Origin: Microbacterium murale
GTDB taxonomy: Bacteria > Actinomycetota > Actinomycetes > Actinomycetales > Microbacteriaceae
DNA: 64,000 nucleotides
Direction: 5' to 3'
NCBI RefSeq assembly: GCF_030815955.1
Contig: NZ_JAUSXK010000001.1
Location: 1,674,001-1,738,000 of the forward strand
Shown here: piece after piece, positions 63,993 through 64,000 of the stretch
How positions within the stretch are numbered: position 1 is the first letter of the stretch
How the letters are laid out: each line of letters opens with the position of its first letter
Translations under genes and position numbers: made by a program
Notes under the pieces: generated by a model
What the model was told of the DNA's origin: nothing
Database searches by the model: none
What the model saw: the letters and a program-made list of their open reading frames with translations, nothing else

Positions 63993-64000
63993 GCTCTATG

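Noticed and set aside
1..64000. CRISPR array, prophage, integrase or insertion sequence
   Set aside because: I saw no evenly spaced repeats, no transposase or integrase motifs and no phage structural genes on either strand.

Overview
The window is high-GC, densely packed DNA from an actinobacterium, most likely Micrococcales and close to Microbacterium (Microbacteriaceae). This is inferred from the rpsF-ssb-rpsR-rplI-dnaB cluster, many ATGA stop/start overlaps, several apparently leaderless genes (a -10-like hexamer 6-7 nt before the start codon), and two LAxTG-type cell-wall sorting tails. It looks like a chromosome segment. I see no phage, plasmid, insertion sequence, CRISPR array, rRNA or tRNA.

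Layout. 1-6960: copper resistance on the minus strand (copZ-like chaperone, secreted copper protein, CopA-type ATPase, YHS protein, CopB-type ATPase cut by the window edge) plus an MFS exporter and a universal stress protein. The chaperone and exporter promoters carry near-identical CsoR-like palindromes. 7007-13070: an epimerase-like protein, a cupin, a MarR regulator with twin operators divergent from two luciferase-like flavin oxidoreductases and an F420-dependent-type reductase, then a TetR/GNAT pair. 13271-17882: a secreted glycerophosphodiester phosphodiesterase, a large wall-anchored esterase and a frameshifted aminoglycoside-phosphotransferase-family gene. 17883-19320: a decayed patch with remnants of two coupled genes (one DUF6527-like), a ComJ-like gene and several inverted repeats. 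19318-22916: dnaB, rplI, rpsR, ssb, rpsF, with DnaA boxes upstream of dnaB and a hairpin leader before rpsF.

22989-29930: a cation diffusion facilitator, then a five-gene minus-strand cluster for a sialic-acid-like surface glycan (GT2, polysialyltransferase-like protein, CMP-sialate synthetase fused to a HAD phosphatase, NeuB-type synthase, DUF6716 protein). 30161-36089: a dipeptide ABC transporter (one permease frameshifted) with a divergent Lrp regulator. 36096-38975: a small beta-barrel-like protein, a membrane protein, and an SDR/MerR divergent pair sharing a palindrome.

38966-52293: a nine-gene minus-strand operon (ROK regulator, sulfatase, sugar-binding lipoprotein, two sugar permeases, GH51, second sulfatase, GH2 with a frameshift, secreted GH43). 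It reads as a complete route for a sulfated, arabinose-containing polysaccharide: external cleavage by GH43, import, then intracellular desulfation and hydrolysis. 52433-53838 is a PadR/membrane-protein pair with a 35-bp operator. 53939-57340 is an aldehyde dehydrogenase with DUF779 partner and GAF regulator. 57465-63992 holds the CCA-adding enzyme, a Tat-exported protein, a wall-anchored metallophosphatase, a small membrane protein and a luciferase-like oxidoreductase.

Three genes (phosphotransferase, dppC, GH2) each need one base removed to read through, two of them in or next to G/C runs. Sequencing error and real decay cannot be told apart from the sequence alone.
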